Shown: positions 1 through 10,302, counted from the first letter of the stretch. The stretch is 64,000 nt of DNA from Litorivivens lipolytica (GCF_014191715.1 NZ_JACHWY010000001.1:558001-622000); one strand, 5' to 3'. The notes: generated by a model not told the origin, from the letters alone. Made by a program: numbers and translations.

Positions 1-175
1 ACAGGCAATCCACCACATGCATTCCCGAGATGAGTTCTTCCTGTGAAGGCGCCGAGCCGGTTTGAGGATTGGTTGCGGTGCAGGCACTTAGCAGCAGGCC
101 GGCGAATCCTGCGGCACTCCATCTTGCCAAACACCCGGTTGCGAGGCTGCGTATGCCAAAATGGTTCAGCTTCAT
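1..175 (-). CDS. Lipoprotein, N-terminal part (cut by window edge)
   Basis: Reading leftward from the ATG at 175, the first 58 codons form an open frame running off the window. The product begins with a basic region, then a hydrophobic stretch ending in the lipobox LLSAC, which predicts signal peptidase II processing and lipidation at that Cys. The mature part seen (TATNPQTGSAP...) is low-complexity linker and gives no family. It lies about 130 bases downstream of the barrel-protein gene on the same strand. Function unknown because the domain lies outside the window. Confidence 0.6.
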   Translation of the reverse strand, partial: MKLNHFGIRSLATGCLARWSAAGFAGLLLSACTATNPQTGSAPSQEELISGMHVVDCL

Positions 176-304
176 GGCGCCACCTATTTTCGTTTTAGTT
201 TGGTTGCCGCGGTGAGGAAATATACACACCGACTGGTTAAATATTGGTCCATATCCGCAGAGGTATCAAGAGCGGTTACCGTCACGCTGTTTTGAAAAGA
301 TGTC

Positions 305-1459
305 TTACAACTCGACACGGCAACCCAGCGCGAGGCTTTCCTGATCCATCTGATAGTGCTCAAAAGCGCGCTCGAGGCTGACAAAGGCAGCAACCCCTCG
401 TGGGAGTTGCAGTGCAAGGCTAAAACGGGCTGCGCCATAGTTTTGTTCCGGCTTGTCACTGAATTGCTTCAATCCGGACTTGGTGCCGGCGGCTTGGGCG
501 TCGCTGAATTCGTGGTAGTAAGCGACGTATAGTCTGGGCGTCACCGTTCCGAAATCAGTGAGAAATACATAGTCGAATTGCAGGGCAGCGCGCAGGTTTA
601 AGGACTCGAAATGCTGGGTGTTATAAGCCAATGCACCGCCACCGCCGATCAGCGCGGTCTCCTCGAAATCGTCCAGTTCACCTCGTATATGGAATGCCCT
701 GAGAGATGGCGTGAGCGTGACTTGCTCACTGCCAAAAAAATGACCTACTGTGACTTCCGCTGAGTGGAATTTGCCCTCTGTTTCAGTGGCATAACTGCCT
801 GTGCTCGAGTTTCGAACCAAATCTATATCGATTTCACCATGGGTAATTAAACCGTCGACGAAGGTGTTGCCCCAGTAACTTGATGTGTGGATACCCAAAA
901 TATTGGTATCGCTATCGGCGCTTCCACCTTGTTCGGCAATAACCGTTTCCGATCGCATGTGGTTGACGGTTGCTCCAATGATCAGGTTTCGTCTTGCGCG
1001 AAAATCCATGCCGAGCATTCCGATATGGGTATCTTGATTATAGGCTTGCGTTCGCTCCGTCTGGCGGTGGTCGGTATCGCTGGTGTCAGCCACCAGAAAG
1101 GGCGACCAAGGGCTGAAATCGCCTGAATCGGCACCTGCAGAACCACCTTTTTTAGGTAAGCGTGAAATGATAGAAAATTGTTTGTTGCTCGAGCCGCGCG
1201 CCTGATCGATGCGTCCTCCGAGCGCGCCAACGGCTTTGCTGGTGCCTTTGCCAACCGAACTCAGTGATGCAATGCTGGGGCAGTCCGCCTGCCCGCAGCG
1301 GCCATTTCCGGATTGACCGCCAATCACTATGAGGTCATTGACCAGCGTAATGTTGTCATCATGGACGCTGATCAGATTGTCTTCATGATCCGCTATAGCA
1401 AATGGGTCAAAGATCAACATAGCGAGTGCGATCAAGCGACAACAGATACTGCGATTCAT
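305..1459 (-). CDS. Autotransporter-type outer-membrane beta-barrel protein
   Basis: 384 residues. A signal peptide (about residues 1-23, ending FAIA) is followed by a short, Gly/Ser-rich region of roughly 80 residues. From about residue 110 to the end there are alternating amphipathic strands (LIIGATVNHM, HSAEVTVGHFF, TVTPRLYVAYYHEF, AARFSLALQLP) typical of the roughly 270-residue autotransporter barrel. The segment FSPWSPFLVAD is a usual entry to such a barrel. The N-terminal passenger is far too short for a classical adhesin or enzyme. The last residue is Leu, where most barrel proteins end in Phe or Trp. The ATG at 1459 has a purine-rich region just upstream. The fold is fairly sure; no specific function can be assigned. 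Confidence 0.6.
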   Translation of the reverse strand: MNRSICCRLIALAMLIFDPFAIADHEDNLISVHDDNITLVNDLIVIGGQSGNGRCGQADCPSIASLSSVGKGTSKAVGALGGRIDQARGSSNKQFSIISRLPKKGGSAGADSGDFSPWSPFLVADTSDTDHRQTERTQAYNQDTHIGMLGMDFRARRNLIIGATVNHMRSETVIAEQGGSADSDTNILGIHTSSYWGNTFVDGLITHGEIDIDLVRNSSTGSYATETEGKFHSAEVTVGHFFGSEQVTLTPSLRAFHIRGELDDFEETALIGGGGALAYNTQHFESLNLRAALQFDYVFLTDFGTVTPRLYVAYYHEFSDAQAAGTKSGLKQFSDKPEQNYGAARFSLALQLPRGVAAFVSLERAFEHYQMDQESLALGCRVEL

Positions 1460-1622
1460 ACAAGGTCCCTGTTAGAGGCGTCAGAATGCGGTTTTTTGTC
1501 TTTTTAATGAGAACCGCGTTTTTATTACTTTAATTTTAGCACTGGCGCTGAGTTTGTTGAGGCATGCTACTGATTGTTGAGAGTTATGCCCACTTTAGTG
1601 GCTTACCAAGAGGAATAGCTTT

Positions 1623-2147
1623 ATGAGTTTAGACGGTATTGCCCTGTTTCGGGGTGATGTCAAAACAGCGCTTCGGGAAGCCACAGGAGGAGAACCGACA
1701 CTATTGGTGTTGCTGCGGCACAGTGGCTGCCCCCTTTGTAGAGAGCATTTGGTCGTGACCGAGGGCATGCTGAACGAGATCCCGGCTGGCCGTTGCAAGG
1801 TTGTTGGTATTTGCCAGGGAGAAGGGGGGGATGCGCTCTCGCTGGAGCAGGAACTGGAGCTCAGCTTTCCGGTGTATGCCAACCCCGATGCGTCGCTATA
1901 TCGGGAGTTATCACTGCCGCGAGGTTCCTGGTGGCAGGTAACGCTCGGCCCAATGTTGCGTCATCCACTTAAGGCTGTGCGGCGGATGAGCGATGTGCGC
2001 CGCCCCGGAAAGGACGTCAGGCAGCTGGGGGGTGTCGTTCTACTATCATCGGACCTCAAGGTTCTCTATCGCTACGCCCAGCGGGATTCTGGTGATCTGC
2101 CGGGGGATGACAAGGTGCTGGCAGCGATCAATCAATTCTGTAACTAG
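1623..2147 (+). CDS. Peroxiredoxin-like (AhpC/TSA, PRXL2-type) redox protein
   Basis: 174 residues with a thioredoxin fold. The segment LVLLRHSGCPLCREH places a CxxC pair at C36 and C39 after the first long strand, as in the AhpC/TSA-like PRXL2 family. A second beta-alpha unit (CKVVGICQGEG, then FPVYANPDASLYREL) and the late GGVVLLSSDLKVLYRY strand-turn-strand fit the same fold. No signal peptide, so cytoplasmic. A good ribosome site (GAGGAAT) precedes the ATG. It is followed 77 bases later by an SDR dehydrogenase on the same strand; no functional link is evident. Likely a thiol peroxidase or disulfide reductase; substrate unknown. Confidence 0.65.
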   Translation: MSLDGIALFRGDVKTALREATGGEPTLLVLLRHSGCPLCREHLVVTEGMLNEIPAGRCKVVGICQGEGGDALSLEQELELSFPVYANPDASLYRELSLPRGSWWQVTLGPMLRHPLKAVRRMSDVRRPGKDVRQLGGVVLLSSDLKVLYRYAQRDSGDLPGDDKVLAAINQFCN

Positions 2148-2224
2148 AGCATCTGATCCAAATAGCGGATGGTGCGGTGCTCGCCGCGTGCTAGGGTGCG
2201 ACTTTATATAAGAGAGGGTTTTCC

Positions 2225-2968
2225 ATGGGACGATTTTCCGGCAAAACAGTATTCATTACCGGTGCGGCTTCAGGCATTGGTCGGGCAGCTGCGCAGTCCT
2301 TTGCGGCAGAGGGCGCAAACCTGTTTCTCTGTGATATCAATGGTCAGGGGCTGGAAGCTGTTGGCAAAGACTTGCCGGGCAAGGTGGCAACCCGCTTGCT
2401 GGATGTTACTTCATCAGCGGATTGTCGGGCGGCGGTAGCAGAGGCGGTCGAAGCGTTTGGGCAACTGGACGTGCTCTGCAATATCGCAGGAATTGCCATG
2501 ACCCATCACTTCCACGAACTTACTGACGAGCAGTGGGACAAGATTGTCGGCGTGAATATATCCAGTGTGGTCTACCTGTCGCGTGCGGCGATGCCTCACC
2601 TGATTGAGCAAAAGGGCAACATCATCAATATGGCCTCGATCGCGGGCTTGATGGGGCAGGCCTATACTACCGCCTATTGCGCCACGAAAAGCGCCGTGGT
2701 GATGCTGACCAAATCCATCGCACTGGAATATGCCAAGCAAGGTGTGCGCTGCAATGCCATCTGTCCGGGTGGCGTGCAGACGGATCTGGTGAAAAACTTT
2801 TCCGCGCCGGAAGACGTGGATTTCAATTTGATGGCGCGCTATATGCCGCTGACCGAAATGGCAGAAGCCGAAGATGTGGCTAATTCGGTGCTGTTTCTGG
2901 CGTCGAATGATGCCAGGCATCTCAACGGGGTGGCGCTGCCGCTGGATGGCGGGGTCAGTGCCGGCTAG
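2225..2968 (+). CDS. SDR-family NAD(P)-dependent oxidoreductase
   Basis: 247 residues, a complete classical short-chain dehydrogenase. It has the cofactor motif TGAASGIG (residues 12-19), an acidic residue at the end of the second strand (CDING, Asp38) that favours NAD over NADP, and a CNIAG motif. The catalytic set is N111, S138, Y151 and K155 (YCATK), followed by the PGGVQTDL cofactor segment. The C-terminus LNGVALPLDGGVSAG is typical. A GAGGG ribosome site precedes the ATG. The substrate cannot be read from sequence; relatives act on hydroxysteroids, 3-hydroxyacyl compounds or sugars. Confidence 0.85.
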   Translation: MGRFSGKTVFITGAASGIGRAAAQSFAAEGANLFLCDINGQGLEAVGKDLPGKVATRLLDVTSSADCRAAVAEAVEAFGQLDVLCNIAGIAMTHHFHELTDEQWDKIVGVNISSVVYLSRAAMPHLIEQKGNIINMASIAGLMGQAYTTAYCATKSAVVMLTKSIALEYAKQGVRCNAICPGGVQTDLVKNFSAPEDVDFNLMARYMPLTEMAEAEDVANSVLFLASNDARHLNGVALPLDGGVSAG

Positions 2969-3073
2969 TCTCGCTTTCCGCTCAATATGGATTACAATGA
3001 CGGACTCGTTTGAATTACAATCAGATGGCTCCTAAAGAGTGATCAACAACCTATTGATTTTTAAGGATTAGCG

Positions 3074-3409
3074 ATGAGTTTTTTTATCTCCCAGGCCCAT
3101 GCGCAAAGCGCCGGTTCACCGCCACCTCCCGGTGGCGAAATGTTTCAGTTGGGCTTTTTGGTGCTGCTGTTTGTGCTGTTTTATTTCCTGGCTATCCGTC
3201 CTCAGCGCAAACGTCAGAAAGAACACGCGGAAATGGTCGCTGCTTTGGGTAAGGGCGATGAGGTGGTCACCAGCGGCGGTATTTTGGGCAAAGTCGTGCG
3301 CCTCGATGACAGCTACGTTGTCTTGCAAGTGGCCGACAATATGGAGCTCAAGTTTCAGCGCGTTATGATCAGCGCCGTTCTCCCCAAGGGCACGATTAAA
3401 GCGATCTGA
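3074..3409 (+). CDS. yajC: Preprotein translocase accessory subunit YajC
   Basis: 111 residues. A short N-terminal region (MSFFISQAHAQS) with a Pro/Gly-rich linker leads to one strong membrane helix (about residues 24-44). The basic RPQRKRQKEH stop-transfer and the conserved cytoplasmic block LGKGDEVVTSGGILGKV follow; both are hallmarks of YajC. YajC associates with SecDF-YidC at the inner membrane in Sec-dependent export. In most gammaproteobacteria it lies between tgt and secD; neither is present here. The next gene starts two bases after its stop, suggesting co-transcription. Confidence 0.95.
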   Translation: MSFFISQAHAQSAGSPPPPGGEMFQLGFLVLLFVLFYFLAIRPQRKRQKEHAEMVAALGKGDEVVTSGGILGKVVRLDDSYVVLQVADNMELKFQRVMISAVLPKGTIKAI

Positions 3410-3411
3410 TC

Positions 3412-4428
3412 GTGTCGTTGCCGCCGCTGCCACCCAGGCTTGCCCTGGCTCAACTGCCAACGCCCCTCCAGCCTCTTAATCGCCTGAGCGAGTGGTTGGG
3501 GGGCGGCACGCGAATCTGGGTCAAGCGCGACGACCTGACTGGCAGCGTGCTCAGCGGCAATAAGGTTCGCAAGCTCGAATTCACGCTGGCGCAGGCTATG
3601 GAAGAGGGTTGCGATACCATCATTACCTGTGGCGGGGTGCAATCTAACCACTGCCGTGCCACGGCGCTTCTGTGCGCGCAGCTGGGTCTGCGCTGCCATC
3701 TGGTATTGCGCGGCACTGAACCCGAGGTTGCCGACGGTAATCTGTTACTGGATCAGTTGGCCGGTGCCAGTATCGAATTTCACCCGGCCCGTCACTACCA
3801 GCAAAATCTCGACTCCCTGCTGGAATCTGCCAGACAGCGCAGCAGCGATTCCGGTCATCCCGCTTTTATTATTCCAACCGGCGCGTCAGACGGCATTGGT
3901 GTGTGGGGCTATCTGCTAGCCGCACGGGAATTGCAGAATGATTTTGAGCGGCTTGGCATTGCGCCCGAGCACATTGTCTGTGCCACGGGTTCCGGTGGCA
4001 CCCAGGCAGGCCTAACGCTGGGCGCTCATTTGCTCGGTTTGAAGTCTCAGGTTTGGGGCGTCAATGTTTGCGATGATGAGGCCTGGTTCCTGAACAAGGT
4101 AAATCAGGATGTGAGTGATTGGAGCCAGCGCTACCAGCCGGACTTTGATCCCGCTCGCCTCAATACCCGCGTGATCGACGGCTATGTTGGCGCGGGTTAT
4201 GCCATCGCAGACGCAGCGATCTTCGAAACCATCAGCCTGCTCGCGCGCATGGAAGGCCTGGTATTGGACCCTGTCTACACGGGCAAGGCCTTTCACGGCA
4301 TGATTGCAGAGCACCGTGCCGGCCGTTTGCAGGGCAAACACATTGTATTTGTTCATACCGGCGGCACCTTCGGCTTATTCCCCCAGCGTGACCAGCTCGC
4401 GCCAGCGCTGAAAATCAATAATCCATAA
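3412..4428 (+). CDS. dcyD: PLP enzyme, D-cysteine desulfhydrase / ACC deaminase family
   Basis: 338 residues, fold type II PLP enzyme. The block WVKRDDLTGSVLSGNKVRKL carries the PLP-binding Lys (NKVRKLE). GGVQSNHCRATA and the phosphate-binding stretch CATGSGGTQAGL follow, and the C-terminal VFVHTGGTFGLF is conserved in this family. Members convert D-cysteine to pyruvate, H2S and ammonia, or deaminate 1-aminocyclopropane-1-carboxylate; sequence alone does not separate these, so the symbol is tentative. GTG start two bases after the yajC stop. It lies just upstream of an amino-acid symporter, consistent with amino-acid use. Confidence 0.8.
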   Translation: MSLPPLPPRLALAQLPTPLQPLNRLSEWLGGGTRIWVKRDDLTGSVLSGNKVRKLEFTLAQAMEEGCDTIITCGGVQSNHCRATALLCAQLGLRCHLVLRGTEPEVADGNLLLDQLAGASIEFHPARHYQQNLDSLLESARQRSSDSGHPAFIIPTGASDGIGVWGYLLAARELQNDFERLGIAPEHIVCATGSGGTQAGLTLGAHLLGLKSQVWGVNVCDDEAWFLNKVNQDVSDWSQRYQPDFDPARLNTRVIDGYVGAGYAIADAAIFETISLLARMEGLVLDPVYTGKAFHGMIAEHRAGRLQGKHIVFVHTGGTFGLFPQRDQLAPALKINNP

Positions 4429-4442
4429 CAACAGGAAACCTC

Positions 4443-5780
4443 ATGCTGCAGACACTGGAAGGCTTGGTAGCCACAATTAACGGCTGGGTGTGGGGTGTGC
4501 CCATGCTGGCGCTGATATTGGGCACCGGCCTGTACCTGATGCTGGGGCTCCGCTTTATGCCGCTGCGCAACATTGGTCGCGGTTTTCGTATGCTATTCGA
4601 CAAAAAAGATACGGATAGCGACGGCAATATCTCGTCTTTTCAGGCCTTGATGACTTCACTGTCAGCCACCATCGGCACCGGGAATATTGCGGGCGTTGCA
4701 ACCGCTATCGCTTTGGGTGGGCCGGGTGCCTTGTTCTGGATGTGGTGCACCGCGCTGGTTGGCATGGCGACAAAATATGCAGAGGCGGTTTGCGCTGTGC
4801 ATTACCGCGAACGTGATGCCAATGGCAATTTCAGTGGCGGGCCGATGTACTACATCAAAAACGGCCTGTCTGAAAACTGGCGCTGGCTGGCGGTTGCATT
4901 TGCCCTGTTTGGTGCGGTGGCGGGTTTCGGCATCGGCAATGGCGTGCAGGCCAACTCGGTAGCCGACGCACTGGACAGCAGTTTTGGCATCGACGCGCGG
5001 ATAACGGGCATCTGTCTGTTTATAGCCGTTGCGGCGGTTGTACTGGGTGGCGTAAAGCGTATTGCTGAGGTTGCCGGTGTATTGGTGCCTTTGATGGCGG
5101 CCCTGTATCTGTTGGCTGGACTGATCATCGTTATTTCTTCATTGGGCGAGCTGCCGGGAGTAATCGCTCTGGTATTTGAATCGGCGTTTACGGGCACGGC
5201 GGCCACCGGTGGATTTGCCGGCGCAGCGGTTTGGGCTGCGATTCGCTTTGGTGTGGCCCGGGGTATTTTCAGTAACGAAGCGGGGCTGGGCAGTGCGCCT
5301 ATCGCTCATGCGGCTGCCAAAACGGACAGTGCCGTAGGGCAGGGCATGATTGCCATGCTCGGTACCTTTATCGATACCTTGATCGTTTGCAGTATCACAG
5401 GTTTTGTTATCTTGCTGAGCGGCGCGTGGACGAGCGGCGAAAATGGCGCCGCGCTGTCGGCAATGGCTTTTGATCAATTACTGCCGGGCGGTGAATATGT
5501 GGTGTCGATTGGTCTGGTGCTTTTCGCCTTTACCACCATTCTTGGCTGGAGCTACTACTGCGAACGCTGCGTGGTTTACCTGTTTGGGGTGAAAGCCGAA
5601 CTGCCGTTTCGCATATTGTGGGTGAGTGCGGTGCCATTCGGTGCGCTGGCGAATCTGGAAATGATCTGGCTGGTGGCCGATACCTTGAATGCCATGATGG
5701 CATTGCCGAATCTGGTGGCGCTGCTGCTATTGAGCCCGGTGGTGTTCAGGCTGACCCGGGAATACCGGGCAGCGCGCTGA
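4443..5780 (+). CDS. Sodium:alanine/glycine symporter family (AGCS) protein
   Basis: 445 residues with about ten to eleven membrane helices. The diagnostic AGCS block is present: SSFQALMTSLSATIGTGNIAGVA (about residues 62-84) and then GGPGALFWMW and FSGGPMYYI. GIFSNEAGLGSAPIAHAAAKT in the middle is also a family signature. These carriers move alanine, glycine or other small neutral amino acids with Na+ across the inner membrane. It follows the PLP enzyme gene by 14 bases with an AGGAAA ribosome site, so import and breakdown of a small amino acid may be coupled (inference). Convergent with the EAL gene. Confidence 0.9.
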   Translation: MLQTLEGLVATINGWVWGVPMLALILGTGLYLMLGLRFMPLRNIGRGFRMLFDKKDTDSDGNISSFQALMTSLSATIGTGNIAGVATAIALGGPGALFWMWCTALVGMATKYAEAVCAVHYRERDANGNFSGGPMYYIKNGLSENWRWLAVAFALFGAVAGFGIGNGVQANSVADALDSSFGIDARITGICLFIAVAAVVLGGVKRIAEVAGVLVPLMAALYLLAGLIIVISSLGELPGVIALVFESAFTGTAATGGFAGAAVWAAIRFGVARGIFSNEAGLGSAPIAHAAAKTDSAVGQGMIAMLGTFIDTLIVCSITGFVILLSGAWTSGENGAALSAMAFDQLLPGGEYVVSIGLVLFAFTTILGWSYYCERCVVYLFGVKAELPFRILWVSAVPFGALANLEMIWLVADTLNAMMALPNLVALLLLSPVVFRLTREYRAAR

Positions 5781-5794
5781 GCTCGGTTCTACCG

Positions 5795-6976
5795 TTACTT
5801 AACGTAGGATACGAGGTCGCTCTCACTGACGTCGACGAGTAACAGGTGGTTGGCGCTCAGATTGATGCCATAGGTGCGGCACAATTCCTGCCGTTCCTGA
5901 TCCTTGTAAGTCGATGAGTGGATAATGTAGTCGTCCGGTGTGCCTGCGTCACGACGGGCAATCAATTCTGGGAAATAGGGTCGGGTGCTCCAGTTAAAAC
6001 CACAAAATGCCCGGTCGATAGTCAAGCGATCCAGCACGTTGTAGTTCGATGACACCTGTTCACCATTGGCGCGGCAGACGAAGAATCGCAATATCCCCAA
6101 GCTGCGCAATCGATTGACTTCAACTTTGCTAAGGTCTTCCGCCAAGATCAGTTCTTTGAGCGCCAGAATCGCATCGTTAACTTCCGCCTGATGCAAGGCC
6201 GCGCGCTTGCGGCTTTCTGACTTCTGCGCCAGATAGCGCTGGCGCAGCGCGCTGACGTCGTCCGTGAACTTATCAGCAGGCAGAATATTCGGCTCGGCTC
6301 CGGAAAAGAGAAAACCCTGAATGTAACGGGCGCCGCAATCGACGGCGAACATAAACTCGTCTTCGGTTTCGACGCCTTCGCAAACAACTTTGATGTTGTT
6401 GCGTTCGGTTACGTAGCGCAAGGCTTGGAGATAGTCCGCACGCACACCGCCTTTGGATGCGAGGCGGAACAGATTCATATCGATTTTCAGATAATCGGGG
6501 CGCAGGTCAAACAATCGCTCCATGTGCGAGTAGCCTGCACCAAAGTCGTCTATTGCCACCTGCAAGCCCGCTTCGCGAAAGCGCTTCGCCAGTACATGCA
6601 CTGACTTCCGTTTCCCCGGCGACTCCATGATTTCTGTCACCACCTTGTAGGGCGGCAACTCGAGGCGATCCAGTAAGGCCAGCGTGTTTTCACCGAGGTC
6701 GGTGCGTCCGGGTTTCATAAAGGAGGGTGAGATATTCACGCTGATAAACTCACCGCCGGTTCGCGTTGCGAAGGTCGCCAGTGCGGTGGCACGAATATGA
6801 CGGTCTACGGTGAGTTTGTCGTCGGCATTGATGCCTTCATCGTTGAAGAACGGCCATGCGCTGATGATGCTTCCGTCTTTGGTTTTACAGCGTGCCAGCG
6901 CTTCATAACCACCAATCTGCCCGGTATAGATATCGACGATCGGCTGGTAATGCGGGAAGAACTGCTTGAGATCCAT
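5795..6976 (-). CDS. EAL-domain c-di-GMP phosphodiesterase with C-terminal sensory domain
   Basis: 393 residues. An EAL domain fills residues 1-250 with no N-terminal sensor. The catalytic set is complete: E25 of EALAR, N81, E115, DD at 143-144 (DDFGAGYS), K164 (LKID), E200 (CEGVET) and Q220 (QGFLFSG). An active enzyme that linearises c-di-GMP is therefore expected. After a helical linker (about 255-290) comes a C-terminal domain of about 100 residues, CRANGEQVSSNYNV...STRPYFPELI, which resembles the PAS/Cache-like YkuI_C module that follows EAL domains in some proteins. No membrane helix. It ends 17 bases before alr on the same strand; no functional tie is obvious. Confidence 0.85.
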   Translation of the reverse strand: MDLKQFFPHYQPIVDIYTGQIGGYEALARCKTKDGSIISAWPFFNDEGINADDKLTVDRHIRATALATFATRTGGEFISVNISPSFMKPGRTDLGENTLALLDRLELPPYKVVTEIMESPGKRKSVHVLAKRFREAGLQVAIDDFGAGYSHMERLFDLRPDYLKIDMNLFRLASKGGVRADYLQALRYVTERNNIKVVCEGVETEDEFMFAVDCGARYIQGFLFSGAEPNILPADKFTDDVSALRQRYLAQKSESRKRAALHQAEVNDAILALKELILAEDLSKVEVNRLRSLGILRFFVCRANGEQVSSNYNVLDRLTIDRAFCGFNWSTRPYFPELIARRDAGTPDDYIIHSSTYKDQERQELCRTYGINLSANHLLLVDVSESDLVSYVK

Positions 6977-6993
6977 AATGATCCGGTTGTTTG

Positions 6994-8067
6994 TCAGCGA
7001 TAATGCCGGGGTACGCGAGGCGTGACGCCGGTAAATAGATGATAGCTTATGGTGCCGGCTCTGCTAGCAATCTCGTCAGCCGATAGCCCTTCTCCCCAAA
7101 GTGTTGCGTGATCACCTACCGCAATTTGTAATGTAGCGCTTGAAATGTCAATGCTGCAGATGTCCATGGAAATGCGCCCGACAATGGGAAAACGCTGCCC
7201 ATTGACCAGCACCGGCGTGCCATTTGGTAGCTGTCGTGGGTATCCGTCACCATAGCCGATGCCCAGTGCGGCTATCGTACTGTTCTCTTTCGCAGTCCAG
7301 CTCCGGTTGTAGCCCACACTATTGCCAGCTCCTACCTCTTTGATGGCGAGAATTTTGGCCTTAAGCGTCATCACGGGCTTCAGGTCGATAGGCTGGTCTG
7401 TTGGATTGGAGCCATAGAGCATAATGCCGGGGCGTACCCAGTCGCGGTGGCTTTTCGGCTGGGTGATGATCGCTGCAGAATTCGCGAGGCTGGCGGGAAG
7501 GTCAGCCACTTGCTGAGCGACATGGTCAAAGCTGTGAATCTGGCTGGCAGTGGCGGGAGTGTGTTCATCGGCACTGCTAAAATGGGTCATCAGCAGAAGT
7601 TGGTGCCCTTGATCCGGATGCGCGAGCAGGTGGTAGGCCTCTAGAGCTTCCTCAGGTGATAGGCCGAGCCGGTTCATTCCCGTATCGATTTTAAGCCAGA
7701 GCTCCATAGGCGTATCGAGCCCAGCGATCAAGCGCGCCTGATCAAGCGTGTGTACGGCGACGGCAATCTGATTCCCGGCGCAATAGCGCAGGGCTTCGGC
7801 AGAGAGCAGAGTGCCCATCAGCAATAAAGGCGTTGCTATACCCTGTTGTCGAAGGTGTTGAGCCTCGCTAAACCGGGCGATGCCGAGTTTGTCTGCGAGG
7901 CCGTCTAAATGCCGGGCGACCTCAGCTAGCCCATGACCGTAAGCATTAGCCTTGATCATGGTCACTACGCGGGAATGGGGGGCGCATCGACGCACTTGAG
8001 AGAGGTTGTGAGACAGGGCAGAAAGATCAATGTCGGCCCAAGCCGTGTAGTCCATGAAGCTGTGCAT
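6994..8067 (-). CDS. alr: Alanine racemase
   Basis: 357 residues. The N-terminal TIM-barrel strand carries the PLP lysine in MIKANAYGHG (K39). VGYNRSW and LGIGYGDGYPR are conserved barrel-to-C-domain blocks, and VGRISMDICSIDI and LWGEGLSADEIA mark the C-terminal beta domain. The enzyme interconverts L- and D-alanine for peptidoglycan. Two in-frame ATGs (8067 and 8055) are possible starts; the second gives MDYTAWADIDL, the more typical beginning. Divergent from the 5'-nucleotidase gene with about 140 bases between. Confidence 0.95.
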   Translation of the reverse strand: MHSFMDYTAWADIDLSALSHNLSQVRRCAPHSRVVTMIKANAYGHGLAEVARHLDGLADKLGIARFSEAQHLRQQGIATPLLLMGTLLSAEALRYCAGNQIAVAVHTLDQARLIAGLDTPMELWLKIDTGMNRLGLSPEEALEAYHLLAHPDQGHQLLLMTHFSSADEHTPATASQIHSFDHVAQQVADLPASLANSAAIITQPKSHRDWVRPGIMLYGSNPTDQPIDLKPVMTLKAKILAIKEVGAGNSVGYNRSWTAKENSTIAALGIGYGDGYPRQLPNGTPVLVNGQRFPIVGRISMDICSIDISSATLQIAVGDHATLWGEGLSADEIASRAGTISYHLFTGVTPRVPRHYR

Positions 8068-8208
8068 CCGCGCTATAACTGCCTCGGCAAATTACCCTGC
8101 GCGACAGGGGACTGCAAGCACCACCGTCGAGATTCATTTAAAGTGGGAGATAAAATAGCTATGCTAGCGTTTTAACGGGAAAAAATACCACTATTTGGGC
8201 GGTCGATC

Positions 8209-9108
8209 ATGCCAAAGGGTTTTGAAGAAAAGCTGGTTATTTCTATTTCGTCCAGAGCACTGTTCGACCTGGATGAGAGTCATCGGGTTTTTGAGGAGTC
8301 CGGTCTTCAGGCCTATCAGCAATACCAGATTGATCACGAAGAGCAGATTCTCGAGCCCGGTGAGGCCTACCCCCTGGTTCAGAAATTATTGAAGATCAAT
8401 GAGCGGCTTGGCGAAGAACGCGTTGAAGTGATTCTGCTATCGCGCAATTCGGCGGATACCGGATTGCGGGTCTTTAACTCCATCGAGCACTACGGTCTGA
8501 AAATATCCCGTGCAGCCTTCTGCGGTGGCGACAGCCCTTATCGCTATATCGCTGCCTTTGGTTGCCACCTGTTTTTGTCGACCCACGCGGATGATGTGCG
8601 TCACGCACTGAATAATGGGGTGGCTGCTGCGACTTTGCTGCCGCGGAGCAAGCGGGCAGTGGAGGAATCGGATCAGCTACGCTTTGCCTTTGACGGCGAT
8701 GCGGTGCTGTTTTCCGATGAGGCTGAGCGTATTTTCAAGGAGCGGGGGCTGGAGGCTTTTGCTGCCAGTGAGCGCGCTGCGGCGAAAACCCCGCTTTCCG
8801 GTGGACCCTTTAAGCCTTTTCTCGCTGCATTGAACCGCTTGCAGAGCAGCTTTCCACCAGATCAGGCGCCGATTCGTACCGCCCTAGTTACTGCCCGATC
8901 CGCGCCAGCCCACCAGCGCGTGATTCTGACGCTGAGGGACTGGAATATCCGCATTGATGAATCCCTGTTTCTCGGCGGACTGGACAAGGGCGACTTTCTG
9001 CAGGCCTATGGGGCCGACGTCTTTTTCGACGATCAGGCCTCGCATTGCCAGTCAGCCAGCCAGCACGTGGCGACAGGCCATGTTCCCCACGGTGTCGCCA
9101 ATGATTGA
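8209..9108 (+). CDS. Cytosolic 5'-nucleotidase family protein
   Basis: 299 residues. The opening VISISSRALFDLDESHRVFEE, then YQIDHEEQILEPGEAYPLVQKLL and VILLSRNSADTGLRVFNSI, are the conserved blocks of the bacterial 5'-nucleotidase family (PF06189, HAD-like). The FDLDE and LSRNSADTG segments correspond to HAD motifs I and II. FRYD-type endings are replaced by LQAYGADVFFDDQASHCQSA. Members dephosphorylate nucleoside monophosphates; substrate choice is not readable. It stands alone, divergent from alr and 134 bases before cysB. Confidence 0.8.
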   Translation: MPKGFEEKLVISISSRALFDLDESHRVFEESGLQAYQQYQIDHEEQILEPGEAYPLVQKLLKINERLGEERVEVILLSRNSADTGLRVFNSIEHYGLKISRAAFCGGDSPYRYIAAFGCHLFLSTHADDVRHALNNGVAAATLLPRSKRAVEESDQLRFAFDGDAVLFSDEAERIFKERGLEAFAASERAAAKTPLSGGPFKPFLAALNRLQSSFPPDQAPIRTALVTARSAPAHQRVILTLRDWNIRIDESLFLGGLDKGDFLQAYGADVFFDDQASHCQSASQHVATGHVPHGVAND

Positions 9109-9215
9109 GCTTTCTTTCGGTAATAAGCCGGAGCGATAAAAACTTTTCTAAGGTTATAAGCGGCAAGCGTGTTATACCTGTACTAAACTGCCATCAGGTT
9201 GTGAGTTCAGAATAA

Positions 9216-10217
<1,002 letters not shown>

Positions 10218-10302
10218 CGCGGGCGCTGAGTCCCGCTTCTGCGTTGCTTTCACCCGGCGAACTGGGTAGAGTGCAGGCCTTTTCAGCTAGGGGACTATCG
10301 AC

